Shown in pieces: positions 51,458 to 60,243 of a DNA stretch of 64,000 bases (positions are counted from its first letter, which is position 1; the number at the start of each line of letters is the position of its first letter). Below the pieces are notes generated by a model. That model was not told where the DNA came from and did not search any database. It saw nothing but the letters and a program-made list of their open reading frames with translations. The translations under genes were made by a program, and so were the position numbers. The stretch lies in NCBI GenBank assembly GCA_963711595.1, contig CAVQER010000001.1:558001-622000 (forward strand). Reading direction: 5' to 3'. The DNA comes from JAUSIF01 sp963711595. Its GTDB lineage: Bacteria; Pseudomonadota; Alphaproteobacteria; Rhizobiales; Xanthobacteraceae.

Positions 51458-54102
51458 TCGGCCGCGCGGCGCGCCGCGTGGAACTCGCGGAGAGCCTGCG
51501 CATCGCGCGGAGTGACGTCTGGATATTCGCGGTCGCTTCCGACCAGCGGAGAAAACTTCCATGACCGCGCGCACTTTTTTCCTTCGGCGCGTTTCGGCTC
51601 GACTGCGACGCCCGGCACGTCCGGCAAGCGGAATGCCGACGCCGGTCCCTCGTCCGCAATTACCTTTGCGTCGGAAGTGATGCAGACCTCCGCGAGGTCG
51701 ACGACGGAAAGTGCGTCGCGCAGTTTTGGATCGGCGATGTGCACAACCGGCGCGGCTTCGAGACTCGCTCCAATCCGCTTGGCGACGCGCTCCAGTTCGA
51801 GCGCGCCGGTAACGACGCGGCGAACGAGCCGAACCCTCTCCCATTTCTCGGCGAGTTCATCGTCGCGCCACGTACGCGGCAGTACGGGGAACGTCTGCAG
51901 ATGGACCGATCCGTCGGCGGCAGCAGAGCGCGCGAGCCACACCTCCTCGGCGGTAAACGCAAAGATCGGCGCGAGCCAGGTCGTCACACAGCCGAAGATT
52001 CGATCGAGTACCGTCAGGCACGCCTTGCGAGTCGACGACGAGAGCGGATCGCAATAGAGCGCATCCTTGCGGACGTCGAAGTAGAACGCGGACAGCTCGC
52101 TCGTCATGAATGAGTTCAATGCCGCAAACACGCGCTTGTAGTCGAACTCCGCGTAGTTGCGCCGAACTTCCTCGTCCAACTCCGAGAGGCGGTGCAGGAT
52201 CAGCCGCTCCAGCTCGGGCATTTTTTCGAACGGCACGCGCTCGAACTCGTGAAAATGATGCAGGCTTCCCAACAGCCAGCGCATGGTGTTCCGCATCTTG
52301 CGGTAGGTCTCGACCATGTTCTTGAGGATCTCCGGACCGTAGCGCACGTCGTCGGTGAAGTCCGACGCGGCGACCCACATTCGCAGAATGTCTGCGCCGA
52401 AGGTCTTTACGACCTCCTGCGGCGAGGCCACATTGCCCCGCGACTTCGACATCTTGTCCTCGCCCTTCTCGTCGAGAAGGAAGCCGTGGGTCAGCACCAC
52501 GTCAAAGGGCGGCCGGCCGCGCGTTCCGGAGGACTCCAATAGTGAAGACTGAAACCAGCCGCGGTGCTGGTCCGAGCCCTCCAGATACATCACGCGGTCG
52601 GGACCGTCTGGCGGTCGCGCCGCCTTCAGGTCAGCACGCACCTCAAGCGTGAATGCGTGTGTGGATCCGGAATCGAACCACACATCGAGAATGTCGGTCA
52701 CCTTCTCGTAGTCGGCGGGATTGTGCTCGGGCCGTAGAAAACGCGTGCCGTCGGCATCGGCGAACCAGGCGTCTGCGCCCTCCTTTTCGAAGACATCGGA
52801 GATCCGCTTGTTCACCTTCTCATCGTGCAGCAGTTCACCGGACTTCTTGTCGACGAACACGGTGATCGGCACGCCCCAGGCGCGCTGCCGCGAGATCACC
52901 CAGTCGGGGCGGCTTTCGATCATCCCGGTGATGCGGTTCTCGCCCTGCGGCGGCACCCATTTCACCGCTTTGATACCGTCGAGTGCGCGCTTCCGGAGTG
53001 TGTCCCCCTTGCCCGCGATGTCCTTATCCATCGCGATGAACCACTGGGGCGTATTGCGAAAGATGACAGGCTTCTTCGACCGCCAGGAGTGCGGGTATTG
53101 GTGCTTCAGCCGTCCCCGCGCGATCAGCGTGCCGGCGTCGGACAGTGCCTTGATCACCGCATCGTTGGCGTCGCCCTTCTTGCCCTTTTCGTCGATGACG
53201 CGCTTGCCCTCGAAGCCGGGCGCGTCCTTGGTGAAGAACCCGTCCGCGTCGACGGAATAAGGGATCGTCGGGTCGATGCCCCGCGCCTGAAGGGCGCGGC
53301 CGTTCGCGGTCCAGACATCGAAGTCGTCGCGGCCGTGGCCGGGCGCGGTATGAACGAAGCCGGTGCCGTCCTCGTCTGTGACGTGATCACCTTCGAGGAG
53401 TGGGACCGCAAACTCATACCCCCTTCCCTTCAATGGATGGGCACAAGCCTCGATCATCTTCGCACTCGCCGCTGCACGGCGCTCGAAGGACTCCACGCGC
53501 GCGGCCTTCATCACTTCCGCTGCAAGCTTGTCGGCGACGATGAGCTTGTCGCCGGGCTTCGCCCAGTTGTCCGCTGGCGCGCCCGTGACCTCGTAAAGTC
53601 CGTAGTCGATCTTGCCTGAGAAGCTGATCGCCCGGTTGCCGGGAATGGTCCATGGGGTCGTCGTCCAGATGACAACGCTCGCGCCCTTCAATTCAGCGGG
53701 CCCTTCGGCAACGGGAAACTTCACCCATACCGTGTCGCTCGTGTAGTCCTCGTACTCGACCTCCGCCTCGGCGAGCGCGGTCTTCTCCACGACCGACCAC
53801 ATCACGGGCTTCGAGCCGCGATAGAGTTGCCCGCTCGTCGCGAACTTCATCAGCTCGCGCGCGATCGCGGCTTCCGCGTCGTAACTCATGGTCGTGTAAT
53901 AGGTCTCCCAGTCGCCCTCGACGCCCAGGCGGCGGAACTCTTCCTTCTGCACGCCGATCCATTTTTCGGCGAACTCGCGGCACTCGCGCCGGAACTCGAC
54001 GATCGGCACCGTGTCCTTGTTTTTTCCCTTGGCGCGATACTCCTCTTCGATTTTCCACTCGATCGGCAGTCCGTGGCAGTCCCATCCTGGCACGTAGTTC
54101 GA
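51454..54102 (-). CDS. ileS: isoleucine--tRNA ligase, 3' part
   Basis: These 883 codons carry most of the enzyme, read in the frame after the break: NYVPGWDCHGLPIEWKIEEE (start of the catalytic domain after the HIGH region), the CP1 editing domain, the KMSKSRGN signature, and the anticodon-binding C-terminal region ending in FHAARRAAE. The usual first ATG of this frame (54093) is inside the conserved region, so this part cannot be a complete gene. Its TGA overlaps the lspA ATG. The stop and all conserved blocks downstream of the break are intact. Confidence 0.95.
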   Translation of the reverse strand, partial: SNYVPGWDCHGLPIEWKIEEEYRAKGKNKDTVPIVEFRRECREFAEKWIGVQKEEFRRLGVEGDWETYYTTMSYDAEAAIARELMKFATSGQLYRGSKPVMWSVVEKTALAEAEVEYEDYTSDTVWVKFPVAEGPAELKGASVVIWTTTPWTIPGNRAISFSGKIDYGLYEVTGAPADNWAKPGDKLIVADKLAAEVMKAARVESFERRAAASAKMIEACAHPLKGRGYEFAVPLLEGDHVTDEDGTGFVHTAPGHGRDDFDVWTANGRALQARGIDPTIPYSVDADGFFTKDAPGFEGKRVIDEKGKKGDANDAVIKALSDAGTLIARGRLKHQYPHSWRSKKPVIFRNTPQWFIAMDKDIAGKGDTLRKRALDGIKAVKWVPPQGENRITGMIESRPDWVISRQRAWGVPITVFVDKKSGELLHDEKVNKRISDVFEKEGADAWFADADGTRFLRPEHNPADYEKVTDILDVWFDSGSTHAFTLEVRADLKAARPPDGPDRVMYLEGSDQHRGWFQSSLLESSGTRGRPPFDVVLTHGFLLDEKGEDKMSKSRGNVASPQEVVKTFGADILRMWVAASDFTDDVRYGPEILKNMVETYRKMRNTMRWLLGSLHHFHEFERVPFEKMPELERLILHRLSELDEEVRRNYAEFDYKRVFAALNSFMTSELSAFYFDVRKDALYCDPLSSSTRKACLTVLDRIFGCVTTWLAPIFAFTAEEVWLARSAAADGSVHLQTFPVLPRTWRDDELAEKWERVRLVRRVVTGALELERVAKRIGASLEAAPVVHIADPKLRDALSVVDLAEVCITSDAKVIADEGPASAFRLPDVPGVAVEPKRAEGKKCARSWKFSPLVGSDREYPDVTPRDAQALREFHAARRAAE

Positions 54103-54103
54103 A

Positions 54104-54394
54104 GTCCCAGCCCGCCATCTGGTGGGTGCGGGTGACGATGTCTTTCAGGATCTTGTTCAGCGCGTGCCCGACATGAATGTTGCCGTTCGCGTACGGCGGG
54201 CCGTCGTGCAGGATGAATCGGTTGCGACCCTTGCTCGCTTCTCGCAGGCGCCGGTACAGGCCGATCTTCTGCCAATGCGCGAGCAGCTCCGGCTCCTTCT
54301 GCGGCAGCCCCGCGCGCATCGGGAAGCTCGTCTGCGGAAGAAACAGCGTTTCGCTGTAGTCGTTGGCTTCGGCCGGCTTCTTGTCGGCGGACAT
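54104..54394 (-). CDS. ileS: isoleucine--tRNA ligase, 5' part (reading frame broken at 54102/54103)
   Basis: These 97 codons encode the N-terminus: DYSETLFLPQTSFPMRAGLP and the HIGH-type signature GPPYANGNIHVGHALNKILK, up to HQMAGWD. Thereafter the frame drifts and ends at 53693. Removing one T (complement of the A at 54102 or 54103) turns WDFELRA into WDSNYVPGWDCHG, the expected family sequence, and gives one 979-residue protein. ATG 54394 is chosen; the in-frame start at 54409 adds five residues. The enzyme is essential, so an assembly insertion is more likely than a real mutation. Confidence 0.93.
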
Positions 54395-54448
54395 CAGTTC
54401 GAGACTCAATCAGTCATGCAAGCGGTGCGGGCGTTCTAGCAGCCGCAA

Positions 54449-55420
54449 CTAGCGCTTTCCAGCCCGGCTACGCGCGAGAATCGCGCGCGCCTCGTCGCAG
54501 TCGACCGCCATTCGCATCTTCAACGCCTCGACAAACTCGAATTTCCGCTCAGCCCGGATCAAGCCGACGAACTCGACCGTGAGCACGCGGTCATAAAGGT
54601 CGCCGGCGAAGTCGAAGAGCATGACTTCGAGCAACGGCGGGCCGTGATCAAACTGGGGCCGGCGGCCGAAGCTTGCCACCGCGTCGTACTCTTTTCCCTC
54701 GGCGAGCACGCGCACCGCATAGATGCCGTGCATTAATCCGCAATCGGGATCGAGCTCGATATTCGCGGTCGGAAATCCAAGCGCACGCCCGCGGGCCGCG
54801 CCGCGGATCACTTCGCCTTCGATGAACCAATTGTAGCCGAGCAGATCGTTCGCCTCGGCAATATCGCCCTTTTCGAGAGCTGTTCGGACGGCACCCGAAG
54901 ACACGGGCTTGCCACGCCAGGTGACCCGGTCGAGTACCTTCACCTCGAAACCAAGGCGCGCGCCCTCGGCGCGAAGAAGTTCAGGCGTGCCGCCGCGTCC
55001 CTTTCCAAAGCGGAAGTTGTCGCCGACTACGACACCGGCAATTTTGAGCCACTCGACGAGCGTGCCCGTCACGAATTCCTCAGCTGTTCGCGCGGCGAGA
55101 GCCGCGTCGAAGTTCATCACGACTGCGCCGTCGATCCCCGTGTCGGCCAGCACGCGCAGTTTCACCGGCTCCGGGGTAAGGCGAAATGTCTTTGCGTCGG
55201 GCAAGAAGAAACGACGCGGATGCGGCTCGAACGTGAGCACGAGGGCCGCCCGCCCCTGCCCGCGAGCACCCGCGATGGCCGCATCGATCGCGGCGCGATG
55301 ACCGCGATGCACACCATCGAAATTACCGATCGCGACGAACGCCCCCGTGAGCCGTGGCGGCAGGGAGCCGCCGTCGCGCACAACGGTGAACGCGGACGGG
55401 AGCGCGGAAGAAACGATCAT
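54449..55420 (-). CDS. ribF: bifunctional riboflavin kinase/FAD synthetase
   Basis: RibF makes FMN and then FAD from riboflavin. The 323-residue product has the FAD synthetase (nucleotidyltransferase) domain at about residues 20-185, with FVAIGNFDGVHRGHRAAI, LTFEPHPRRFF and VVVGDNFRFGKGRGG, and the riboflavin kinase domain from about 195, with GRALGFPTANIELDPD. The length is usual. It precedes ileS on the same strand by 54 bases. No FMN riboswitch is visible in the upstream 500 bases. Confidence 0.95.
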   Translation of the reverse strand: MIVSSALPSAFTVVRDGGSLPPRLTGAFVAIGNFDGVHRGHRAAIDAAIAGARGQGRAALVLTFEPHPRRFFLPDAKTFRLTPEPVKLRVLADTGIDGAVVMNFDAALAARTAEEFVTGTLVEWLKIAGVVVGDNFRFGKGRGGTPELLRAEGARLGFEVKVLDRVTWRGKPVSSGAVRTALEKGDIAEANDLLGYNWFIEGEVIRGAARGRALGFPTANIELDPDCGLMHGIYAVRVLAEGKEYDAVASFGRRPQFDHGPPLLEVMLFDFAGDLYDRVLTVEFVGLIRAERKFEFVEALKMRMAVDCDEARAILARSRAGKR

Positions 55421-55921
55421 GATTGTTGAAGTTCGATGAGGCGCTGCAACGTGCCGCCCAGGGGCTCGCGCGTCAAGCGGACCGCGCGGGCGGTTCGTAG
55501 TAGTTGCGCGTGAGCAGCCACAGGACCGTGAAAAATGATCAGGAATCCGGCGAAGTGACCGTCAACGAAATGTCACAGCGCTGCTTCCTGGGCCGGCAAC
55601 GAAGGAAATCTCTGGCTCGACAACGACAGGCGCCTGCCGGGATTGAATTCGAGATCCTTGGCCGGCCGAAAGTTGATGCAGGCCTGCTTCGTCACCTTTC
55701 CCCCTGCGCAACCCACCGGCCCGTCCCCACGCGGTCCCTATTACCTATGCTTGGGCGTCGAGGGAACCCTTCATTAACCAGTTGGCAAGTCTGGCTCGTT
55801 AGTTTTCGGATAGGACAGGGGCGGGTCGCCGCAACGGCCGCAACTCACAACGATCACGGACGACGTGTCCGGTGCTTCGGTCCGGCACACGGGGGTGCAT
55901 GTGAACGCGCGTGACGGAGCA
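55421..55921. promoter_or_regulatory. divergent intergenic region between ribF and cheY, no gene supported
   Basis: A 501-base gap that must carry promoters for both neighbours. One open frame crosses it (55504-55914), but its composition (Arg/His/Gly-rich, no hydrophobic core) and poor ribosome binding site do not support a gene. A single CtrA half-site-like TTAACCAG occurs at about 55775-55782, without the second TTAA seven bases away. I see no tRNA or recognisable structured RNA. Confidence 0.5.
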
Positions 55922-56311
55922 ATGTCGATGCCTGTCGATGCCGCCATGCCGATTCTGGTCGTCGACGACTACAAGACGATGATCCGCATCATCCGGAATC
56001 TCTTGAAGCAGCTGGGCTTCGAGCACGTCGACGAGGCAGCCGACGGATCGGAAGCGCTCAAGAAGATGCGCGAGAAGAAATATGGGCTTGTCATTTCCGA
56101 CTGGAACATGGAGCCGATGACCGGCTACGAACTGCTCAAGGAGGTGCGCGCAGACACGCAGCTCTCCAAGACGCCGTTCATCATGGTCACCGCGGAGTCG
56201 AAGACCGAAAACGTCGTCGCGGCGAAGAAGGCGGGCGTAAACAACTATATCGTGAAGCCGTTCAACGCGCAGACGCTGAAGAGCAAGATCGACGCGGTGT
56301 TCGGCGAATAG
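55922..56311 (+). CDS. cheY: CheY-type single-domain response regulator
   Basis: The 129-residue product is a complete receiver domain: D15-D16 in ILVVDDYKTM, the phosphorylated D60 in VISDWNMEPM, T90 in IMVTAESKT and K112 in YIVKPFNAQ. The WNMEPMTG and AESKTENV stretches are characteristic of the CheY that controls the flagellar motor. ATG 55922 follows a GGAG six bases upstream; frames starting earlier add unrelated residues. No other che gene is adjacent, though two chemoreceptors lie 43 kb away. Confidence 0.92.
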   Translation: MSMPVDAAMPILVVDDYKTMIRIIRNLLKQLGFEHVDEAADGSEALKKMREKKYGLVISDWNMEPMTGYELLKEVRADTQLSKTPFIMVTAESKTENVVAAKKAGVNNYIVKPFNAQTLKSKIDAVFGE

Positions 56312-56335
56312 TCGCTCCCACAGCAGTGAACGGCG

Positions 56336-57202
56336 CTACCACGCCAATCGACGGATGATAGCCACGGGCCACGCGCCCGCCTCGGCGAAAAGTTTGGCGT
56401 CGAGGCCGTTTGGCCCATCGATGTCAAGCTCAGCGGCGTGAATCCCCTCTGCCACGAACAGGCATTCGAAATTCTGACGCACGGCACCGACAAGGTCCGT
56501 GCGCACGCCGTCGCCGATTGCGAGCACACGGTTGCGAGGGACCGACTTGCCTCGCATTTCAGCAGCGCGCTCAAGAGCGAGATCGTAGATCGGCGCGTAC
56601 GGCTTGCCGGCGTACACGACCTCGCCGCCGATCGACTCGTAGTCCCGAGCGAGCGCGCCCGCGCACCAAATAAGCCGGTCGCCGCGCTCGACGACGATGT
56701 CGGGATTGGCGCAGATCATCGGCAACTTGCGTTCGCGGAAACGCGCAAGCATGTCGCGATAGTCATCGGGGGTCTCGACTGTGTCGTCGAAGAAGCCGGT
56801 GCAAACGACGATCTCGGCGTCCTCGAGGCCGACGAGCTGCAAATCGAGCGCCTCATAGTTCGGCATGTCGCGCTCGGGGCCGAGATGAAAGAGCCTCACG
56901 CCGGGGCGACGGCGCAACTCGTCGCGCGTCACGTCGCCGGAGGCCACGATCGTGTCGTAGCACTCACGCGGCACCGCGAAGTGCACGATCTGCCGTTCGA
57001 TCACTGCACCCGGGCGCGGCGCGTTTGTGATGAGAATGACGGTCGCGCCGGCGGCGCGCGCGCGCCTCAGCGCATCAACTGCCTGCGGATGTGCGGTGCG
57101 CCCGTTGTGCACGACGCCCCAGACGTCGCACAGCAAGAGGTCGTAGCGCGAGACCAGCGGCTCGATTCCATCGAGGACGGGAGGTGCGGCAGCGTGCAAC
57201 AT
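56336..57202 (-). CDS. HAD-superfamily hydrolase (class IIA, TIGR01459-like)
   Basis: The 288-residue product has HAD motif I in LLLCDVWGVVHNGRTAHPQA (nucleophile Asp of DVWGV), motif II in ILITNAPRPG (Thr), the class IIA cap in the middle, the Lys of GKPYAPIYDLA and motif IV as IGDGVRTDLVGA. It probably dephosphorylates a small phosphorylated metabolite; the substrate is unknown. The same family stands beside ribF/ileS in other Rhizobiales. It converges on cheY. Confidence 0.88.
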   Translation of the reverse strand: MLHAAAPPVLDGIEPLVSRYDLLLCDVWGVVHNGRTAHPQAVDALRRARAAGATVILITNAPRPGAVIERQIVHFAVPRECYDTIVASGDVTRDELRRRPGVRLFHLGPERDMPNYEALDLQLVGLEDAEIVVCTGFFDDTVETPDDYRDMLARFRERKLPMICANPDIVVERGDRLIWCAGALARDYESIGGEVVYAGKPYAPIYDLALERAAEMRGKSVPRNRVLAIGDGVRTDLVGAVRQNFECLFVAEGIHAAELDIDGPNGLDAKLFAEAGAWPVAIIRRLAW

Positions 57203-57262
57203 GGATCAGCTCGGCGGCGCCGGACTCGCACGTCCGAGAGTTTCGCTCAAGGGGGCGAAAAG

Positions 57263-57700
57263 TCACGCGCGCGCGGCGCGGATGACCTCGGGCACCTGCG
57301 GAGCCGGCGCTTCGCCGTACAGGACTTCGGCGCGCACCGGGCGCGGCTGGGCGAACAGAAAGCCCTGACCATAACGGACGTCGAAATCGAGCAGATCGAC
57401 AACGATGCTCTCGGTTTCGATGTGATCGGCGACGAGGTCGATTCCGTAGCGTCCGAGCATGTCCGACAGGTCGGCCGGATGAATGTGCCCGGTCTCCTGC
57501 TGCTCCGGACTGAGCATTAAATCCGCCGGGACCTTGATAAAGCGCACGCCGCGTTCCGCCAATGCGCGCGCATCGATTCGGAAGTCCTCGATGCGATCGA
57601 GGGAGAAGCGGAATCCGCGCTCGGCAAGCATCGAAAGACTGGTCAACTCAATGGCGCCGAGGTTGCGATAGGCGCGCTGCGGCATTTCCAGCATCAGCGA
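57263..57700 (-). CDS. EAL-domain membrane protein, C-terminal part
   Basis: These 146 codons encode the last third of the EAL domain, read after the second frame break: LMLEMPQRAYRNLGAIELTS, FRFSLDRIEDFRIDARAL, VRFIKVPADL and the ETESIVVDL region ending in FDVRYGQGFLFAQPRP. Compared with active cyclic-di-GMP phosphodiesterases, the loop normally reading DDFGTG has become DRIEDF, and the KID motif KVP, so the second Asp and the Asp of KID are missing. The tail (EAPAPQVPEVIRAARA) is family-like for this Rhizobiales protein. Confidence 0.82.
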   Translation of the reverse strand, partial: SLMLEMPQRAYRNLGAIELTSLSMLAERGFRFSLDRIEDFRIDARALAERGVRFIKVPADLMLSPEQQETGHIHPADLSDMLGRYGIDLVADHIETESIVVDLLDFDVRYGQGFLFAQPRPVRAEVLYGEAPAPQVPEVIRAARA

Positions 57701-57701
57701 T

Positions 57702-58079
57702 GTGCGCGAGGGCCCGGTTTGCTTCGAGATAACCAAGGATCTCGCTGAACGTTGCCCGGTCAGCGAGCGTTTCGGGCGCGATATTCAGGAAAAGGCCGAT
57801 CTCCCGATTCTTGGCGGCCAGGCGGCGTACGATCTGCACGCAATTCTGCACGAGCCGCTCGTCGATCTTTGGCAGAAGTCCCGCCGAACGCGCGGCCGGA
57901 ATGAAGCGCGCCGCCTCGATCACCGACTCTCCCGGGAGCTGAATACGCGACAGCGCCTCGTAGTAACGCACCTTGCGTTGGGGCAGCGTCACGACCGGCT
58001 GCAGATAGAGCTCGACGCGGCCGTTCGCGATCGCTTCGCTCACGATCGCTTTGAGTTCCTGATCGCCCTTGCGGGGAAG
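57702..58079 (-). CDS. EAL-domain membrane protein, middle part
   Basis: These 126 codons hold the first part of the EAL domain: GRVELYLQPVVTLPQRKVRY, the EAL motif in YYEALSRIQLPG, and FLNIAPETLADRATF, which corresponds to the SVNLS region with its Asn. The part is delimited by two frame breaks, each explained by one extra base: near 58080 (extra T on the coding strand, ANG-LPRKGDQELKAIV) and at about 57701 (extra A, ALAH-SLMLEMPQR). It is not an independent gene. Confidence 0.8.
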
Positions 58080-58080
58080 A

Positions 58081-58566
58081 CCCGTTCGCGGAGTTCGCCG
58101 GACGCGGCGAAGGAGACTCGACGACTTCCGCCGGCACGGCCGCGACTGGCGCCGGTTGCGGCCGTGAGGCGAGCATCGCGTCGTGCACGGCCACCGATTG
58201 CGCCACGCTTTCTATGAGCTCGGCGAGGGCGGCAATTTCCTTGGCAAGCGGATCGGTCGCGGCGCGCGTGTCGGGAACCGGCTCCTTTTCCAATGCGACG
58301 ACCCTGTGGCGCAGCTCGCCCACTTCACGGGCGATCTCGGTCGCAGCGCGCGCAAGGCCTTCAAACCGGTCGGCAAAATCGGCGCGGTCCCGCCGCCGTG
58401 CGGCCGAAACTTCCAGCGTTACGAGGGCGAAGAGAAGCGCGAGGGCGATCAGGCTCGATTCTACGAGCGTCATCTGGGCAGCGTAGTGCAGCACTGCGCC
58501 GACGGACCCGGCAATCAGCGCCATGCAAGCCGCGACAAAGAGGGAGCCGTAGCCGAACATGCCCAT
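58081..58566 (-). CDS. EAL-domain membrane protein, N-terminal part
   Basis: The N-terminal 162 codons encode two membrane helices (about residues 4-24 and 30-52), a coiled coil with heptad-like Ala/Arg/Glu pattern (FADRFEGLARAATEIAREVG and following, about 65-125), and a Pro/Ala/Ser linker. The corrected full protein has 433 residues in the order membrane anchor, coiled coil, EAL domain. There is no GGDEF or receiver domain. ATG 58566 is the first methionine. The gene is between the HAD gene and the aminotransferase on the same strand. Confidence 0.82.
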
Positions 58567-58673
58567 CCGCGTGGGGCGGCGCGACCCCGCGACGCCCTAC
58601 TTCCCGAAAGAGAGTGTAGTCACGAATCGCCCGCGCCCACCATAGCTGGAGCGTGATTCGGGCGGAAGCGGCG

Positions 58674-58701
58674 GAAAAAAATTTTCAGGCCGATGCCTGA
58701 A
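58674..58701 (-). terminator. intrinsic terminator of the aminotransferase gene
   Basis: On the minus strand TTCAGGC-ATCG-GCCTGAA forms a seven-base-pair stem with a four-base loop, overlapping the stop codon and followed by AAATTTTTTT. It has the form of a rho-independent terminator. Confidence 0.6.
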
Positions 58702-60037
58702 TCAGTTGGCCGAGCTTGTCGAAGATTTCGCCGATCTGGGCCTCGCTGATTACGAGCGGCGGTGTAAGGACAAGCGTCTCGCCAAGCGAGCGGAGCATGA
58801 GGTTCTCTTCGTGGAAGGCGCGGTCCATGGCTTCGTAAGCGCGCTTGCCGAACGCGTCGGGCCGCGATGCGAGGTCGACCGCGGCAGTAAGACCAACGGT
58901 GCGGATATCCAGAACCCCCGGCAAGCCCTTGAGCGACATGGCGGCGTCAGCCCATTTCGGCTCAAGCCTGCGGGCGCGCCCAAACAGGTCTTCCTCGCGA
59001 TAAAGATCCACGGTCGCGAGCCCCGCCGCCACAGCGAGCGGATGCGCCGAATAGGTGTAGCCGTGGAACAGTTCGATCATGTGCTCCGGCCCGCGCATGA
59101 ACGCATCATAGATGTGCTTGCGGACGATGGCGCCGCCCATGGGCACGGTTCCCGAAGTCACTCCCTTCGCGAAGGTGATCATGTCCGGAATGACGCCGTA
59201 GCGTTCGGCCGCGAATGCAAAGCCCAGACGTCCGAAGCCGGTGATGACCTCGTCGAAGATCAGCAGGAGCCCGTACTTGTCACAGATGGCCCGCAACCGC
59301 TCGAGGTAGCCTTTGGGCGCCGGCAGCACGCCGGTGGAACCTGCCATCGGCTCGACGATCACGGCGGCAATCGTCGATGCATCGTGCAGCGCGACGATGC
59401 GCTCGAGCTCGTCGGCGAGATGCGCGCCCCATTCCGGCTCGCCCTTCGTAAACGCCTGCTTCTCGCGATTATAAGTGTGCGGCATATGATCGACGCCGGC
59501 GAGCAGGGTTCCGAAGTGGCGGCGATTGTTGACGATGCCGCCCACCGAAATGCCGCCAAACCCGACACCGTGATAGCCGCGCTCCCGACCGATCAGCCGC
59601 GTCCGGCCTGCCTCCCCGCGCAGCGAGTGATAGGCAAGCGCGATCTTCAGCGCGGTGTCGACCGCTTCCGACCCTGAATTGCAGAAGAACACGTGATCGA
59701 GGTCGCCGGGCGCAAGTGCGGCAATGCGCGTCGCAAGGGTGAACGATTGCGGATGTGCGAACTGGAACGGCGGCGCGTAGTCGAGGTCAGCCGCCTGCCG
59801 CTGGATTGCCTCCACGATCGACGCGCGATTGTGGCCGGCATTGCAGCACCACATGCCCGCGGCACCGTCCAGCACGGCGCGACCGTCCGGCTTGTAATAG
59901 TGCATGTCCTTCGCGCGCACGACGAGACGCGGACGCTTCTTGAAGGCGCGGTTCGGCGTGAAGGGCAGCCAGAAGGCCTCGAGATCGTTCGGCGCCAGCG
60001 CGTCGACGTCTCGCGGCTTGGTTTGTGCACGCGACAT
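58685..60037 (-). CDS. class III (omega-type) aminotransferase, PLP-dependent
   Basis: The 450-residue product has the class III hallmarks: YYKPDGRAVLDGAAGMWCCN, the GSEAVDTALKIALAYH block, LIFDEVITGFGRLGFAFAAE with the cofactor Asp, and the PLP-binding Lys in ITFAKGVTSG. The FWLPFTPNRAFKKRPRL N-terminus and WCCNAGHN resemble beta-alanine:pyruvate and related omega-amino-acid transaminases. The amino donor cannot be fixed from sequence. It is transcribed alone, with a terminator at its end and the NtrC-type regulator divergent upstream. Confidence 0.92.
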   Translation of the reverse strand: MSRAQTKPRDVDALAPNDLEAFWLPFTPNRAFKKRPRLVVRAKDMHYYKPDGRAVLDGAAGMWCCNAGHNRASIVEAIQRQAADLDYAPPFQFAHPQSFTLATRIAALAPGDLDHVFFCNSGSEAVDTALKIALAYHSLRGEAGRTRLIGRERGYHGVGFGGISVGGIVNNRRHFGTLLAGVDHMPHTYNREKQAFTKGEPEWGAHLADELERIVALHDASTIAAVIVEPMAGSTGVLPAPKGYLERLRAICDKYGLLLIFDEVITGFGRLGFAFAAERYGVIPDMITFAKGVTSGTVPMGGAIVRKHIYDAFMRGPEHMIELFHGYTYSAHPLAVAAGLATVDLYREEDLFGRARRLEPKWADAAMSLKGLPGVLDIRTVGLTAAVDLASRPDAFGKRAYEAMDRAFHEENLMLRSLGETLVLTPPLVISEAQIGEIFDKLGQLIQASA

Positions 60038-60243
60038 GCGAAGTCATCCCCGGAGAAATTTCTCGCAGCCTAACAGGCGGACGCGACGCGACAATCCGCG
60101 TTCAAGAGATTCCAACGTGCGCAATCTAAGTGCTTGCCGAATAAAAGGTTTGTTTACCCTGATAGGCCAATACTGAAGGCCTCGGGGGCACTGGAGCCGT
60201 GCCCCACGCCTGTAGCCAGTCCGCGTCGAGGGGTCGCCCGGCC

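Noticed and set aside
55504..55914. Open frame in the ribF-cheY gap
   Set aside because: Basic, low-hydrophobicity composition and no ribosome binding site; it ends inside the cheY leader.
56438..57520. + strand open frame opposite the HAD gene
   Set aside because: No recognisable domain; the opposite strand carries all four HAD motifs.
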